Source of the DNA: Prochilodus magdalenae
Lineage: Eukaryota; Chordata; Actinopteri; Characiformes; Prochilodontidae
Direction: 5' to 3'
Length of the DNA stretch: 64,000 nucleotides
Assembly (NCBI GenBank): GCA_024036415.1
Contig: JAMWET010001060.1
Coordinates: 2,501-66,500 of the forward strand
Shown: positions 62,603-64,000 of the stretch, one piece after another
Numbering within the stretch: position 1 is the first letter of the stretch
Layout of the letters: each line of letters begins with the position of its first letter
Translations under genes and position numbers: made by a program
Notes under the pieces: generated by a model
Told to the model about the DNA's origin: nothing
What the model saw: only the letters and a program-made list of their open reading frames with translations
The model's database searches: none

Positions 62603-63684
62603 GGCTGCATTCGAAATGGCATACTACATACTACTCCCATACTCAGTCTACCTAAACTGAAGATCGGTAGTGCACTGAAGATGGTGTTCTACTCCAATCA
62701 GAGGTTCTAGTATACAGGGGGAGTCTTGGTGGTGTACCGCATCCCATCATACAACATGGCCTCACCAGCTCTCAGCCTGCTTCAGCCAGAGAACACTGGT
62801 AACACTGGGGAGCTAAACGCAGCCCACTCCAAGTATAAATGTGGGTGTAGTGGTTGTAGTGGGGTGTGTGTTCATCAGAATGAGCCTCAGAGAGTTAAAT
62901 ATACAGGTCTGAAGATTAATAAAAGATGAACTCGCTTTAGAGGATCAGTTTTAGAGTGAAATAGCCGAGGGGAGCTAACCGCTAGGCTAACCGTATCTCA
63001 GGTGAACTGAGCAGCATTAGCAGCAGCTAGCTCTAAACAGTGGATACAGTAATAACAGCTCTGAGGTAAATGTGGGTGTAGTGATTGTAGTGGGGTGTGT
63101 GTTCATCAGAATGAGCCTCAGAAAGTTAAATATACAGGTCTGAAGATTAATAAAAGATGAACTCGCTTTAGAGGATCAGTTTTAGAGTGAATTAGCGGAG
63201 GGTAGCAAACAGTTAGTCTAACCGTATCTCACGTGAACTAAGCAGCGTTAGCAGCAGCTAGCGATAAACAGTGGATACAGTAATAACAGCTCTGAGGTAA
63301 ATGTGGGTGAAGTGATTGTAGTGGGGTGTGTTGATCAGAATGAGCCTCAGAAAGTTAAATATACAGGTCTGAAGATTAATAAAAGATGAACTCGCTTTAG
63401 AGGATCAGTTTTAGAGTGAAGTTGCCGAGGGGAGCTAACAGCTAGGCTAACCGTATATCAGGGGAACTGAGCAGCGTTAGCAGCAGCTAGCTCTAAACAG
63501 TGGATACAGTAATAACAGCTCTGAGGTAAAGGTGAGGTAACTGGTCATGTGACTGTATTAGTATACTACACTGTAGGTCCGAAATTTTTACTGCACTGTA
63601 TACCACACACAGGGGGGCATATACCGTGTGCAGTACATACTACTGTAGTGTGCAGTATAGTAGTGCACCATTTTGAATACTGCC
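62603..63684. mobile_element. terminal-inverted-repeat element holding three 231-bp tandem units
   Basis: Starts GGCTGCATTCGAAATGGCAT ACTAC and ends with the complement of GGCAGTATTCAAAATGGTGC ACTAC, imperfect inverted ends of about 25-30 bp. Inside, a 231-bp unit beginning AAATGTGGGTGTAGTG starts at about 62836, 63068 and 63299, with a fourth partial start near 63530. It has no transposase, so it is non-autonomous; the superfamily is not clear (hAT-like or piggyBac-like ends are possible). No target-site duplication is evident. Confidence 0.7.
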
Positions 63685-63739
63685 TTAGTCTCAAACAAGG
63701 AAACAAAAATATTCGAGAGGAAAGGAATTATATTTCCAA

Positions 63740-63990
63740 AGAACCATAATTTATGGACCTTCAGTTTGTGAGGTCATTGGCTTGCCCTTGCAAAGTTGCA
63801 CAAAGTAGTCAAGTGGCAGGGCCAAAATAAACAGCAAGGTTAAACGGCCAGAGAGCAGGGCTGTGATAAAACTGGGCCGGGTGACAATAATTATCAGCAC
63901 GCTGCTGGAAAGCACTGATTTGAACCGGAGCCAGGAGAGAGGCACAGGGATGCATGACAACACATCCATCTCCATGGACAAGCACATATC
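63740..63990. other. candidate conserved non-coding block
   Basis: Repeat-free, balanced composition, with GGTGACAATAATTATCAGCA at 63879-63898. Low confidence. Confidence 0.25.
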
Positions 63991-64000
63991 TCAGTCATTA

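Overview
The window is vertebrate nuclear DNA, almost certainly from a ray-finned (teleost) fish. It has one split protein-coding gene with GT-AG introns. The rest is dominated by Tc1/mariner relics, fish-type SINE/LINE tails, long microsatellites and several minisatellite arrays of 0.6-2.1 kb. I cannot name the species.

The gene is ephrin-A5 (efna5), read on the minus strand. Exons 2, 3, 4 and 5 lie at 61309-61601, 45653-45718, 45285-45365 and 40603-40730 (coding part). Together they give 188 residues that run without a break from inside the ephrin domain to the GPI-anchor signal and stop codon. Exon phases and lengths (293, 66 and 81 nt, then 128 nt to the stop) join perfectly. Exon 1 (signal peptide and first strand of the ephrin fold) is upstream of the window, beyond 64000, so 61602-64000 is intron 1. 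A long 3' UTR probably runs from 40602 down to about 37260. I cannot tell which teleost paralogue (a or b) this is.

Region 1-37 kb, downstream of efna5, holds no gene I can support. This fits the gene-poor interval known downstream of EFNA5 in other vertebrates. It contains: a diverged tandem duplication (1-1650); an inverted-repeat element with an internal minisatellite (2.76-3.78 kb) plus degraded copies; a 54-bp satellite (5.5-7.1 kb) that recurs as two opposed arrays at 26-28 kb (reverse) and 29-31.2 kb (forward) around a 1-kb single-copy spacer; Tc1-like pseudogene pieces (7.5-9.1, 16.1, 17.8, 23.0 and 36.4 kb); a 1.5-kb VNTR (10.5-12 kb); a 47-bp array (18.7-19.3 kb); a CAAA-rich higher-order array (20.5-21.7 kb); AT microsatellites; and palindromic AT-rich elements (31.9-35.5 kb).

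Region 40-64 kb is the efna5 body. Intron 4 carries a Tc1 element with long terminal inverted repeats. Intron 2 carries a 1.5-kb GTTCA-rich higher-order array, opposed GA and TC tracts, a SINE-tail-derived tandem repeat, a 1.25-kb GTA-rich minisatellite, a 360-bp CA tract and a LINE fragment. Intron 1 carries a terminal-inverted-repeat element holding three 231-bp tandem units. Several repeat-free blocks (for example 56.9-57.2, 33.6-34.0, 28.1-28.3 and 59.4-59.6 kb) are candidate conserved non-coding elements, but only an alignment could show that.

I found no new biochemical system. The most notable structures are the opposed 54-bp satellite arrays, the indel-dominated divergence that may point to assembly noise, and the miniature Tc1 families.
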